From positions 1,173,655 through 1,237,654 of the forward strand of contig JAJEKV010000066.1 of assembly GCA_021234155.1 (NCBI GenBank): a DNA stretch of 64,000 nucleotides, written 5' to 3'. The stretch is from Isoetes taiwanensis (Eukaryota; Streptophyta; Lycopodiopsida; Isoetales; Isoetaceae). A program made the position numbers and the translations under genes. The notes beneath the pieces were generated by a model. That model had not been told where the DNA came from. It saw only the letters and a program-made list of their open reading frames with translations, and ran no database searches. Below, in pieces: positions 34,028 through 45,054 of this stretch. Each line of letters starts with the position of its first letter. The first letter of the stretch is position 1.

Positions 34028-34639
34028 CTAACCCCTTCTCCTTCCCCTTTCCCTTCCCCTGCGAGGTCTAACCACTTGGTGGGTTAGGGAACCCCGGAGC
34101 TCACGCATATCCCAGCCTGATTCTTCCCACCATATGGGGTACCTAGTCATTGCAAAAAGTAATTTCACATAATGATACTCACGGAAGAAGAGCGGACCCA
34201 ACTCCACAAAGTTGTTGTACTCGTTGTAGTACGTCCTAATAAGGCCATACATCTGTCCCTTACAAATTTCATGAATGAACTCTGATATGTATTGATCCAG
34301 AGAGTGTGCTAAATAACCAGCACGAAGAAGAGGCCTCAACTGCTGTAGCATCTCGTCCAGATGAGGAGGGGGTTCAAGAATTCCCCTTATTGCAAGTCTC
34401 CTATAACATTCAGATGGATTAATTTCCATCAGTGGCTCATGACCACAATCAAATCGCTCCAGAATGAAGTTGATCAACTCCATTGCAAGCTCCTTGGTGG
34501 GACTGTGGCACAACCTCCACTCCAAGAAATGGTCAAATAGCTCATCTTGATCAGGCCACACAGAATGCTTGGGGCATACTTGGGGTGGCTTCCGAGTAGC
34601 CGGGGATGATTGGGTCCAATCATTTGCAACAGCAAGCAA
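34028..34639 (-). CDS. Unidentified 203-residue protein
   Basis: An intact frame begins MLAVANDWTQSSPATRKPPQ and ends in an Arg/Gly-rich tail (PRRGRERGRRRG). The middle is protein-like and mostly helical: DELFDHFLEWRLCHSPTKEL, LDEMLQQLRPLLRAGYLAHS, YISEFIHEICKGQMYGLIRT. No signal peptide or membrane segment is visible. The upstream DNA is a purine-rich minisatellite, so the true start may lie elsewhere. It shares the strand of the DUF7869 gene about 1.2 kb away and might belong to the same element, but that is speculation. Confidence 0.45.
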   Translation of the reverse strand: MLAVANDWTQSSPATRKPPQVCPKHSVWPDQDELFDHFLEWRLCHSPTKELAMELINFILERFDCGHEPLMEINPSECYRRLAIRGILEPPPHLDEMLQQLRPLLRAGYLAHSLDQYISEFIHEICKGQMYGLIRTYYNEYNNFVELGPLFFREYHYVKLLFAMTRYPIWWEESGWDMRELRGSLTHQVVRPRRGRERGRRRG

Positions 34640-35235
34640 GGATCACCGGCATCGACAAGGAACACTGAGCGCGAGCAAGGAACAAGGAGCAAGAAGCAAG
34701 GAACAAGATCAAGTAACAAGGAGCACGAAGATCAAGTAGCAAGGAACAAGGATCAAGATCAAGTAGCAAGAAGCAAGGAACAAGGAAGATCAAGGAGCAA
34801 GAAGATCAAGGAACAAGGAAGATCAAGTAGCAAGGAAGCAAGGAACAAGATCAAGTAGCAAGATCAAGAGCAAGGAACAAGATCAAGCAGCATGAAGGAG
34901 CACGAAGATGAAGTAGCAAAGAACAAGGATCAAGATCAAGTAGCAAGAAGCAAGGAACAAGGAAGATCAAGGACCAAGAAGATAAAGGAACAAGGAAGAT
35001 CAAGGACCAAGAAGATAAAGAAACAAGGAAGATCAAGGAGCAAGAAGCAAGGATCAAGATCAAGTAGCAAAGAACACGGAACACAAGGTGAGAAGTGAAA
35101 GCAAGGTGAGAACACGAGAAGTGAAAGCAAGATGAGAAGTGAAAGCAAGGTGAGAAACGGAACACAAGGTGAGAAGTGAAAGCAAAGTGAAACCACGGAA
35201 CAAAGGTGAGAACTGAAAGCAAGGTGAAAGAATTT
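34640..35235. repeat. Purine-rich minisatellite (AGCAAGGAACAAGATCAAG-like)
   Basis: Irregular units of AGCAAGGAACAAG, GATCAAGTAGCAAG and AAGATCAAGGA make up 34,665-35,075. They are followed by AAGTGAAAGCAAGGTGAGAA units to 35,230. The plus strand is almost all A and G with few C or T. Long open frames within it are an effect of composition. Confidence 0.88.
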
Positions 35236-35249
35236 ATAGCTACGAATCC

Positions 35250-35370
35250 AATAATGTTGAAGTATAATACCAATAATGTTGAAGTATAATACCAATAATG
35301 TTGAAGTATAATACCAATAATATTGAAGTATAATACTAATAATGCTGAAGTATTATACCAATAATTCTAT
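35250..35370. repeat. Tandem repeat, 27-bp unit
   Basis: Four to five copies of AATGTTGAAGTATAATACC-type units, with period about 27, directly after the purine-rich minisatellite. Confidence 0.85.
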
Positions 35371-35419
35371 AACGACTATAAAAACAGCTCCATTCGATGG
35401 TAGAAGTCATTCATCTCCC

Positions 35420-35659
35420 ATGGCTTATAATCTGCATGATCTTCAGTTTGAGACCATTACTTGCTCCATGAGCTACAATGATCTTGTTGGATGCATACAT
35501 AGAGGTATTAAGCTGGATCCTTACTTGCAATCCAAAGCTAATGGTCGCGAGTGTCATTGCCCCGGCCTTACTCGTGTTGTGATCCATCTTCTTTGGCTTC
35601 CTGAGCGCCATACCTACGAGCTGAATGCGATCACGTTAGCAGGGATTCATGATGAGTGA
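35420..35659 (+). CDS. Short unidentified open frame
   Basis: An 79-codon frame from MAYNLHDLQFETITC to NAITLAGIHDE. It contains YNDLVGCIHRGIKLDPYLQS and ECHCPGLTRVVIHLLWLPER. Composition looks protein-like but I recognise no family and see no splice sites. It is on the opposite strand to the neighbouring ORFs. Confidence 0.25.
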   Translation: MAYNLHDLQFETITCSMSYNDLVGCIHRGIKLDPYLQSKANGRECHCPGLTRVVIHLLWLPERHTYELNAITLAGIHDE

Positions 35660-35868
35660 ATCATTGACCGTATGCCATCAATAATATGTGCATCTAAATT
35701 ATATGTATGCCATCAATAATGTGTGCATCAGATGTAATGATGTGTATTAAACACCTATTATAAAAGATGTAAGGATGTATAACCATAATGAATATTATTT
35801 GATGTATCGACTGAGTATTAATTGTCCAAAGTGCTTAAGTATTATAGAAAGAGAAATTACATACATGA

Positions 35869-37835
35869 TTATCGAGAACATGACTGAGATTGAGAGCTTT
35901 TAGCTAATGCTATGTCCCCCCACATGTCAACAATGTATTTTGGAATCTGAACAGTCTTCGGTCTTTTGCCATTTGCATCCCATGCATAATGTATGGCATC
36001 TAACTTCTCATACCTTGATGGATCTGATGGATTGGGTCGCCAACGTTTAGTTAAGAAACATGTATAGTCACGACCAACAGCCATCCACCATGATACATAA
36101 ATGTGACCATAATTGGTAGACTCTGGATCCAGGATGGCATCTTCTTCTGTAAAGCCCAACCACATTGGAGTTTCATCGTCTCCAGGTCGGACTAAAACGA
36201 ACATACCTTTCGTAACATGTGCATGAGGGTCGAACTCATCCATAGGTAACACTGGACGCCCATCTGCTGGCCTATAATACGTAGGCAAAGGTCTTACAAG
36301 CACAACGGCTTCATCGACCTCTGGAGTAAAGGCAGCTTGTAGAGGTTCTTGCCTTGTACGCAACCAAAAGGTATAATTTTGAGGTCGTCCTGGAGATACA
36401 TTTTCCAAACATAAAAGAATCTCGTTCCAGTAAATATCCATAGTTGCTTTGTACTGTCGTGCAAACACACTATCTTCTTGATTTTTGCAGAAGGAATTCC
36501 ATAATGCTATGTACTTGGCGATCTTTGTCACGCGCCAAGCCGGAGATCTTTCAATGTCTTCCTTGGAGGAATATTTTTAGGCACCCCTGTTGGTAACATT
36601 GGCTCACCATGTTCATCCTCCTTCCACATTCTTATTCCTTTTTCTGGAATCCACTCTTTATGGGTTGGCCGCATCTTATATTGCATAATGGGCCATTTCC
36701 CATCCATTTTAAATCGGAATAGCAATGGGTCGGTATGGCCTGTTAGATGTTGGCCTTTATCAGGGATGTATCTCTTGACAAAGCCTTTCCAATCTGGAAC
36801 TTCATCCACAAAATATGGAACAGGAGACTTTGCATTGCACTTGCTAAACAAGTAAAACAACTCAGGCAAAGTTAGAGCATCCGATGAACTCATTAACGTT
36901 GAAAAGTTCCCAAACAATGCATCAATATCGTCATGAGTGTGTCCAACCATTATGAAGCCAACCTGAATCTCATCGAATACCTTAAGCCATATCAAATAAG
37001 AGAGGTAGGAGAACACATATCTATTTTTATTTTGACCCGATGCATTATCCAACTGTAAGTAGAGATTTCGAGGAAGAGGATTGTAGGCACTAGAAGATGA
37101 AGGCATCATCTCTTGTGTCTGCGATAGCTTATGCTGCAGTGGTCGAGTGTCTTTTAAGGCTTGCATCAATTTGCAATCTGTAGTCCTGCTTCTGCACAGA
37201 TCACCACACTTGTCTTCGTCCGGCAACTCAAGATAGTGTAGGATCCTAGAAAGTGATCCAACATGAAAGTTTGAGTCATCTTTCAAAGATCAAGAGAGAA
37301 ATGACCATAAGCCCGTCCACCATGACCATGTGTCAATGCTCCTGTCAAGCTGCTCTTCAACCTCTCTAAACAGACTTTGCGAGATGGTGACTTCTTGGTG
37401 TGAGTGTTTTGACCTGATCCATCTTATCATGTATTATGCAAAGGTGACTTTCTGGTGAATGATGTGATAATGCACGCCAATGCCAATATTGACTCCTACA
37501 GGAACATTGTTCCAACATATGTGCCCGCCGTTGAATTGAAAGGTTGCGCCTCTCCCTTGTATCTTTTGTTCTTTCCAATTTCTGCTTGATGATGACACAT
37601 ATGTTACGCTTGAAGAATGCTGTATTTTTGGCTATGCTGACGTCTGGAAACTCTTTCTTCCAAATATTGTAAAAAGAGGGCAAGGTTACACTCTTTCCTG
37701 TCAATTCTTCCACCACGGCACCCACTTCCTTATGTATGCTCTTCTTATTAAGGATGGAAGGAAGTTCGCGAATATTCTCCCTTATATCATCCTTTCCTTT
37801 TTTGCTTCTATGTGGAATGCTCTCCGCATTCTCAC
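35869..37835 (-). pseudogene. DUF7869-type transposon protein, catalytic and C-terminal part
   Basis: The gene resumes with SENAESIPHRSKKGKDDIRE, in frame with the part at 45,055 once the insert is removed. VTLPSFYNIWKKEFPDVSIA and LCIIHDKMDQVKT follow, then LKSSLTGALTHGHGGRAYGH and the core LYLQLDNASGQNKNRYVFSY with IMVGHTHDDIDALFG at about 37,055-36,920. The Asp of LQLDN and the HTHDDID motif are typical of DUF7869. The C-terminal frame at 36,531-35,869 ends DMWGDIALAKSSQSQSCSR. Frames break near 37,366, 37,286 and 36,530, so the gene was decaying apart from the insertion. Confidence 0.82.
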
Positions 37836-37839
37836 TAAT
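37836..37839. other. Target-site duplication TAAT, left copy
   Basis: TAAT directly precedes the left inverted repeat. The second copy is at 45,051-45,054. On the minus strand it is ATTA, within the host codons ATT AGT. Confidence 0.9.
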
Positions 37840-37866
37840 GGGTGAAAGCGTGTATCTGGGGGACAG
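37840..37866 (+). repeat. Left terminal inverted repeat of the Sola-like element
   Basis: Reads GGGTGAAAGCGTGTA, T, CTGGGGGACA. It matches the inverse of the right end at all but one of the first 26 positions. A direct AAGCACCCCCTAAGCACC motif follows just inside, at about 37,880. Confidence 0.93.
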
Positions 37867-38050
37867 TTTTGCGCTGGGCAAGCACCCCCTAAGCACCCTT
37901 TACAACTTTTTTTTTGAATACTTTTTTATTTTAGGTTCCCCCGTCATGCCCTTCACGTTCTTTGTGCAGCAGGCCGCTTCTGCTGCCTGCGACCCTAGCT
38001 AAATCGATCAGTAGCTACATCGATCAGTAGCTAGTAAGACGTACTTCGAC

Positions 38051-39317
38051 ATGATTCACCCGATGGCTATGATTCCGGCATCTTTTAGAAACCCTAGTTG
38101 CATTTCTATGGATCAAACAACTGCATTTTGGACGCCCGAAAAGGTAGACCATAAAGCTGTCTTGTTTCCTTTGATCTTTTTTGCATTTTTTTTGCCTTTA
38201 TCCGACTCATGCATGCTTCTTTTTGTAGGTCGAAATGAGGTTTGCAAGCACTATTGAGGAATTTCAGGTTTACAGATTGCTTCCAAATGAAGGCAGAGAT
38301 CCAGAAACTTTAACTTGGGCTGATTGCCCCACATCTGATTTTCTTAGTGTGCGTGAAGTGAAAGACAATAAGATCAAGCTCCACCAGGTGAGGCCAGAAT
38401 TTGCAGATGATTTGCATGATTTGGTACACAAGGTTTATCGTAAAGGCTTAAAAATAAAGGAAGCTAGGACAGGTCTTTGCTAGAGCTTTTGCATGGCAAC
38501 GTACTCAATGGCACTTGCTCATCTGCTAAATTTATAGTGAATTGGGCTAGATTTGCATGGAATAGAATCACGACTTTCGCAGAGAAATACCAAAAAACCG
38601 ATATGGAAGAAATAAATTTGAAGAATGTTGCTTTAAGCTATTTCATCTTTAGAGGCAGACTTAAATGTCACGAATGATGCGTTTGCTTTATTAGAGCTTG
38701 AACTCAAAGAAAAGCAAACCTGAATTGATCGATGTGAATGGAATTTTGCAAGGGTATGACCTTGCGGCTACATCAATTTCATTAGATATCACGGAAATTA
38801 AGAGCGATCTACAAAGCTTGAAAGAGATTTGCCCGGATGAAGATGCGACTTTGAAGCAAAAAAATCGATGAAGAATGTGCACTAGGTCTTTCCCACGCTC
38901 ACCATTTTGAAGAAAAAGCAGGAGGCGGATATTGGCCGGATATAGAAACCGCAGATAAGACGGCTAAGTGCATTAATTACTTATAAGCAGGAAAAGCAAG
39001 ATGATCTGAAAACCAAACTAGCAAACCTGCAACATTTGAGGTCTTCATTCCTTACCACCACATTGATCAGGCCTTCTCCTGGAAATTGGACCGTTGTTGA
39101 CAATACAAGTGGATGTGTAGTTTGTGGCATGGCATTTAGTATCAATTTTGCCATGCATGTACAGCTCCAATGTGGACACAAGTTCCATTTATGGTGCTTC
39201 CAGAAGTGCATGCAGAACTTGCAATGTAATGTTTGCAACCTAGAGCTGCCAACAGACTTGTATTCGGAGCTGGGTTACGTAAATTTTGTACCTAACGTCT
39301 TAGAGGAGTACATATAA
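38051..39317 (+). CDS. RING-H2 finger gene carried inside the Sola-like element
   Basis: Exon 1 ends MDQTTAFWTPEK at 38,143 before GTAGACC. An 85-bp intron ends TTTTTGTAG, and exon 2 begins VEMRFASTIEEFQVYRLLPN at 38,229. That frame runs to 38,482, and coding-like text then moves to other frames (FIVNWARFAWNRITTFAEKY, then a coiled coil KQEKQDDLKTKLANLQHL). The last part (39,036-39,317) holds CVVCGMAFSINFAMHVQLQ, CGHKFHLWC and LQCNVC, a complete RING-H2 pattern C-x2-C...C-x-H-x2-H-x2-C...C-x2-C. RING-H2 proteins usually act as ubiquitin ligases. Its place inside the transposon makes it cargo or a second transposon gene. Introns or decay between the parts are unresolved. Confidence 0.65.
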
Positions 39318-40257
39318 ATTTGACCACATGGTTGAATTGGTTTCAAATGGTTCTAATGTAATTTTTTTTTTTTTGTTTAGTGCCAAATATGCCATGTGGT
39401 CACTTTGAACATGCCTCCAGCGCTAGGACATGCCAACAGGGTAAGAATGCCATGTGGCGCGCCTCAATCATGCCACGTGGCTACACGTATATCAGCCCAC
39501 TACAAGTAGCTCAAGCAGATCCATTTCTAAATGCAAAGATCAGCCCATATTCTTAAATTACATTAGGTAATCTTCCTTGTCTGCTCACCAAGTATATTAA
39601 CTTCAGCCCTCATATTTTAGACAGACTGCAAAATTAGCTCAATAAGTACCCATATTTCAGCACCTATTATTATAGAGCTACACCAGTATATGTACTCTTG
39701 TCTAACACAATTCCGTACAACAATGATTGTAGGCTTGCAAACCAAACTAATCATTAAGTCCACACAAACGTGTAATTTCTCTATGTGTTTCCCATATTTG
39801 TAGCAGGAAATTTAAGCAAGCGGCTGCAGACATAAACTAGACCACCAATCATGCCCTAGATATGCATCATATACTACCAAGCAACATATTCTTATCTAAA
39901 CTACAAAGCCTAAGCAATAAACCACCAACATAAGAGATCTATCACATCCTTAGCACTACTAAATAAGCAAGCACAAGCATGGACCTAGGCAGTAAACAAG
40001 CACTAAGCTACCATATATATGCAATCTAAGCAAGCCCCATATGCGGCATGATGATCGCAAAGCAGGAAAAGCCCTCTAATGTATCAGCACTAGAGTATTC
40101 ATGACATCCGAGCAATTCATAAAAAAGCATACATAGCCAGCGGTCTATATAACATACTAGCAAGCGACCTACAAAGCCAACAAATTAAGCATAAAACTAA
40201 GGAACCTAGCAAGCAAGCGAATATCATGCCACATAAATCATCTTTGTTATACTGGGC
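39318..40257. other. Non-coding centre of the Sola-like element
   Basis: AT-rich, no coding frame. It begins with a short run of T and repeats of CATGTGG/CATGCC. This is the intergenic space between the convergent RING gene and transposase gene. Confidence 0.5.
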
Positions 40258-40529
40258 TCAGACTTTTAAATCTGTTTTTTTCTTCATCAAAAGGTCGTCC
40301 ATATTTATGCAAAGATGTAGATGCTTATTCATGAACATAAATGCCAAGTTATTCCTTGCATAGCTTATATCACTAATAAATAGATCCAACTTTGAGTAAG
40401 AAGGCCACATAGTTCCTCCGGCTCCATTCGTATTTCTAAGATTGAGGTCTGATCTTTGCATGCAATCATTCAATAGGCATAGCCGCATGCCAGGGATTCA
40501 CGCTTTTTTCATTGTCATCATGTCTCCAT

Positions 40530-41200
40530 GTCAAGCTTCGCGCATAAACTCCTGTGAAACAATCATCTGCATTTGCCTGCCAAAATAATATGACTTCATT
40601 CCAACTGCATTCTTCTTCCTAACCTTCTTCTTTCCAACTGCCTTTTTCTCTGACATTAAATTTGATCTATGGCTTTGTATGCAGCTTTTAAAACTGGATG
40701 TATCTTGAAAGTTAACATGGTGCGAGTGCACAACCAATGATCGGTTTGCTGCATAAGAAGTATTATCATTTGGATACAATTGCAACAAAATGACCGAAGC
40801 GTTTCTTTTTAATAAAATGATATATTCTGAATAAATAGGCAAAGACTGTGTACAAGTACATGTACATGCATGTACATGTCACACATATAGAATCAATAGT
40901 CTAACACTCCCCCTAAAACAATCGGTGGCACATTTTCATGTTGGTCATTCTCATTTAATATAACTTGCACTGTGAAACAAGATACACGCCAACTTCACGG
41001 CGGGTGAAACAATCATGCGCATTTGCACCGCCAAAATAATATGAATGAATTACAAGAAATTGAAAAGCCGGAAATCACAACCACGATCACTACAAACCTG
41101 AACTACTTTTGATTTGGAATTCCTTGCAAACTGCTCTTAGACTTCAACTTTGAAAATCGCCTTCTTCTTCCCAACTATCTTCTTCTTCCCAACTACCTTC
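40530..41200 (-). pseudogene. Lys-rich tail region, internally duplicated
   Basis: The minus strand has basic text KKKVVGKKKIVGKKKA-like near 41,150-41,225 and again KAVGKKKVRKKNAVG near 40,650-40,600. The segment GTGAAACAATCATCTGC...AATAATATGA at about 40,553 recurs at about 41,007. It looks like a duplicated 3' end of the transposase gene. The frames are short and broken. Confidence 0.4.
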
Positions 41201-41210
41201 TTCTTTCCAA

Positions 41211-44200
41211 CTACCTTTTTCTAGCTACTACCTTCTTCCGCACGGCATTTAGAATGTCCTCTCTTCTTTCAAGTGTCTTCTTGCTTGTCTTGGAGCGCCA
41301 AGGGCTAATGTCTCGAGAATGCACGGTGAAGGCAAAGGAATCCATGATATGCTCATGTCTTGCTAGAGGTAAATGGTACACATTATCTTCACCTAAATCA
41401 GCAAGTAACTCTACGTTTGCGCAGATATTACGAGATGTGAATAGCAATTCACATCCGGCATATATTTAACATTTCGTATCTACCTTCGCCAATATATTTG
41501 TAGAACTTGCCGGTTAGAATGACCTCTTGTCTACTGAATTTTGATCCCCACTGATCCTTGAATGCTATTTCTACCATGTGCTTGGCTTCTGTGCATTTTA
41601 CAATCCAGAAATCAACATTCTTTGCATTGTTGGCTTCTGCATTAATGATAAAATTCTCTCCAACTTGTACAAGTTCTGCTTTCCACTGGTTATCTCCTTC
41701 ATATTGCACATGAGTGACTGGTGTATCCTCCTGCATTATCTCAGGCTTCAATTCAGAATATGTATAACGTTTCAATCTCTTTACGTGCTTGCACCTATTC
41801 CATAATCCCATCCAGCAGCTAGTACAAAAGCAAGATAGAGGTCTGTGGGCCACCATGGTAGGTCTGTTTTGGCAGATTGGCCTGATGGTATGAATGTTTT
41901 TTGTGCCCTTCAAGGTGTCACAGTCATATGTCAATTTCCTGCACACCTCACCTAACTTTATGAGCCAAAATACCCTGTGCAGGACATTGATCACAATTAG
42001 TAAAACGTACACACATACAAGCATGTTTGTGAAGTCCTAGAATTTGATCATACCTAATGATTAAAGTGTCTTTGACATCTCTTTTCACTTGGAAATACCA
42101 AATCAAGAATTGTACAACATCCTCCGCATTCCTTAGAGGCGTGCCGTCCCTCTTTAACATTTCACTTGTAAGTATCCTCTTTATGACGGCACCAGCACCG
42201 TCATGCTCTCCCTTGCCATGGCAAGATGCAAAGAAATTCCACGAAATCTTTATTGCATTAGATTGATAAAATCTTCCTAAGTGATAGAAGGCTCTAGAGG
42301 ACTTGAATTGCGATGCGCAACCATCAGACCAAAATACATGATTTGAATAGCATATACCTTTTTCCTTCAAGTAGTTGGCATGCTTCTGGAGGCAGTGTTG
42401 TACGAATAAGCTATCATGCTTTCGATCATCTGATATGTAGAAGTGGGTCTCTTTCACCAACTTACGATCGCCAATTAGAAGGTTTGGAGTCTCGACTTTC
42501 TTTGCATGTCTGTAAGTAATGTGCACTAGTATAGAACATTGATCATTCCTCCAATGCATTGTCTGGATTTCCTGCTGAATTTTGAACGTATAGTTTTCCG
42601 CAAAGTCTATAACAGATACAACAGTATCCTTTGGGAATGTTTGCAAACATTCCTTAAACTGGTCTGCCTGCCACCTTGCCGTATAGTTATGGGGAATGAA
42701 TTGTTTGATAACTGCATCAGCATGCTCCATAAATTCATGTAATGATGTGCTCTTGTAAGCCAACTTCATAACATCCTTCGTGGTGACTACTGGCTTCCCC
42801 CCTTTGCTTGTATCCTTTACATAGGTTTCTGTTGTCTGCAATATAAGAGCAAATTTGATGTCAGCATATTACCTTGGAAAAGCAACATTTACTCTTATTT
42901 ATCCTAAACTTATCCCTGGCCATAATTTACTTGCCTACCCTATATGCATGTCTTATCCCTATGCAGGCCATAATTTACTTGGCTACCCGGTATGCATGTC
43001 TTATCCCTATCCTGTGTAAGCAACACTTACAGCAGCAACCCCTATCAATACTTAAGCACATGCAACACTTACAGCAGCAACCCCATCAATACTTAGGCAC
43101 ATGCAACCTTATAAGATCAAATAACCTACACGAACTAGCTAAGCACTCTGCACACCTCCATAGCAACAAGATATTTAAACCACCACAAGATAAATAAATC
43201 ATCTCTTCATGGCTAATCTAAACCATATCAAATAAAACTCATAATCAAATTAATGTCAATCAATGCATGCAACTAATGGAATGCTAACCTTCTCGAAGTT
43301 CTTCCAATCAAGCTTAATTGACTTGCGCTTCTCTTTGGGACATCTTTGGAATGATTTCAGACCACAAGCATTGCACTCCATGGTCAAACAAGTAGACTTA
43401 TACCAATCTGCGGTTTCATCCTTAGGACACACCATAGTTTTCCACATTTCACTTACACTATTGAGAGTATGATTGCTCGCTGCACATATTGGGCCTGGAC
43501 CATAGACATTACATTTGCATGTACACCTAGAACCATGGGTGTTAGAATCTCGTCTTAGCTTGTTGATTGCCTGCCTAACAAATTCCATTCTCATGTGGTA
43601 TATGCAGCAACATGTTTCCCTCTCTTTAAGCCTTTTCACAAACTTGGGCTTCAAAGTCTCAAACAACCTGAGACCTATTTTCATCTCTAGATATTGATGC
43701 TTAAATTTCTTATAAAATGTGACCTGAAATGTAATAAACAATATAAGAATGAGAGAAGCTTTCTATTGTGAAAACAAGGAAGCAATTACATACCTGACTC
43801 TCTTCCAAGTAATGAAGTGGCTGCAGGTTATACAACTTAGCAATCTTATCATCGTTATTATTCCTTCTCAATTTCATAACCTGCCTTTTATTTGGACAGA
43901 CCCTAGTTTCAGAAATCCAAAAGTTGTATATCTTTTCGCGATCTTCATCCGATAGCCGATCAGATCTGCATTTCCTTTTGAACATAGACCACGGGCCTCA
44001 AATTGAGTAAACTTTTCTCCTGTCAATGCGGCATACACTGCCTTTCTCCTCATGTTCAAAACCTTTGCAACTGCTGTCCGGTTGGTAGATCCATTAACAA
44101 CCATCATCAAGGTGGATGCCCGTGCTTGATTGATGTCCTGTGTCCTAGCACGTTTATTAGCTTGAAGAGTCTCCTTCATATTCTCAACAACATGTTGCTA

Positions 44201-44749
44201 TACTTGTAATTTCCTGTTTCCAATGATCCCAAACTCATGTAGGTGTTCGGCTGCCCTGGATATGATTTCTTTTCTATCAGCAGGATGTATCTTTAGGCAT
44301 ACATTGTTGATGTGATCTACAATGTTTTTAGCATGCTTTTGTTTCTGCCTAGTGGTCAGCCTGTCCTTGGTCTTGTCTGCTTCTACTGCTTCTACAGGTA
44401 ACTTTTCAAATTCCCTCTTCCTCTTTCTCCGCAACTTTCTTTTAGCAGATAGAATCCTTCTGCATGCAGTATTAGGAGAAATGCAATTGCAAACTTTCTT
44501 GCACTCAACCAAGCATACCTCAGAATTTCTAGGAACCTTCTCATCAGAAATTGGAGATAAGACCACCTCAGACACTGCATTGATGGAATTTCGAAATTGC
44601 ATGCCATTGCAACAATCTTCCTCTTCCTCCACGTTAAAATTTGGAATTCTATCTTGGATGTCAATTCCCAAACTGGAAGCAAGTTGTTCTGGATCCTGGC
44701 CTCCAAATCGAGATGCAAATTCAGCAGCATAGCTTGCAACCAGATCCAT
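41211..44749 (-). CDS. Sola-like transposase gene (spliced, with one stop and one slip)
   Basis: The N-terminal frame starts MDLVASYAAEFASRFGGQDP. A helix-turn-helix-like STNRTAVAKVLNMRRKAVYA follows. Introns with GT/AG ends lie at 43,724-43,793, 42,836-43,288 and 41,975-42,053, and joining them keeps the frame. The catalytic region has VVSVIDFAENYTFKIQQEIQ (Asp 1), FWSDGCASQFKSSRAF (Asp 2) and ASCHGKGEHDGAGAVIKR (third acidic residue). A zinc-binding-like CxCK/CNxCG segment precedes it, and the C-terminal part has SCFCTSCW...RCKH. An in-frame TAG at 44,198-44,200 and a frame change near 43,985 suggest that this copy is inactive, or that the upstream ORF is separate. Confidence 0.8.
42054..42835 (-). 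other. Catalytic exon of the Sola-like transposase
   Basis: 782 bp between acceptor TATTGCAG and donor AG|GTATGA. It holds all three acidic motifs in one open frame without a stop, so the catalytic core itself is intact in this copy. Confidence 0.8.
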
Positions 44750-45023
44750 ACAATTCCTGAAATGAAAAAATGAAAAAACCAAGAATTGTCCATTTCGAAA
44801 GGGAGACGGTAGAATCGGGCAGAGCGGGAGACTAGCTTCTGAAGTTGGATCGATGACATGGCCAACTAACTTCCTAAATTGGAGAGGATTTGAAGCTCTC
44901 TCCTGCGCGGGCTTTCCATGAGAAATATGAACATCACGTCAAACCCTAGTTCTTGAAGGGCCGAAAATTTTCATGGGAAAGTACTAAGCACCCCCAAAGC
45001 ACCAAATGTCGTGGACATAAAAA

Positions 45024-45050
45024 GTGTCCCCCAGGTACACGCTTTCACCC
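45024..45050 (-). repeat. Right terminal inverted repeat of the Sola-like element
   Basis: On the minus strand it reads GGGTGAAAGCGTGTA, C, CTGGGGGACA. The subterminal CTAAGCACCCCCAAAGCACC at 44,984-45,003 resembles the motif inside the left end. Confidence 0.93.
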
Positions 45051-45054
45051 TAAT
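45051..45054. other. Target-site duplication TAAT, right copy
   Basis: TAAT directly follows the right inverted repeat and equals the copy at 37,836-37,839. Confidence 0.9.

Larger units (their letters stand above)
37840..45050 (-). mobile_element. Sola-like DNA transposon, 7,211 bp, inserted in the DUF7869 gene
   Basis: Ends are inverted repeats starting GGGTGAAAGCGTGTA, then C or T, then CTGGGGGACA. Flanking TAAT at 37,836-37,839 and 45,051-45,054 is a 4-bp target duplication. Inside are a spliced minus-strand transposase gene (about 41,450-44,749) and a plus-strand gene with a RING-H2 finger (38,051-39,317), which converge. Four-bp duplications and the motif set DFAENY / SDGCASQFK / HGKGEHDGAGA recall Sola transposases. 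The class assignment is my recollection of that family and should be treated as tentative; the element boundaries are seen directly. Confidence 0.88.

Noticed and set aside
34610-35295. Several ORFs on both strands in the purine-rich minisatellite
   Set aside because: Low-complexity composition removes stop codons; no protein family.
37981-38040. ATCGATCAGTAGCTA repeated twice near the left end of the Sola-like element
   Set aside because: A short local doubling; it might be a transposase binding site, but nothing similar was seen at the right end.
42054-44782. Plus-strand ORFs across the transposase gene
   Set aside because: Antisense to exons with recognisable motifs and proper splice sites.
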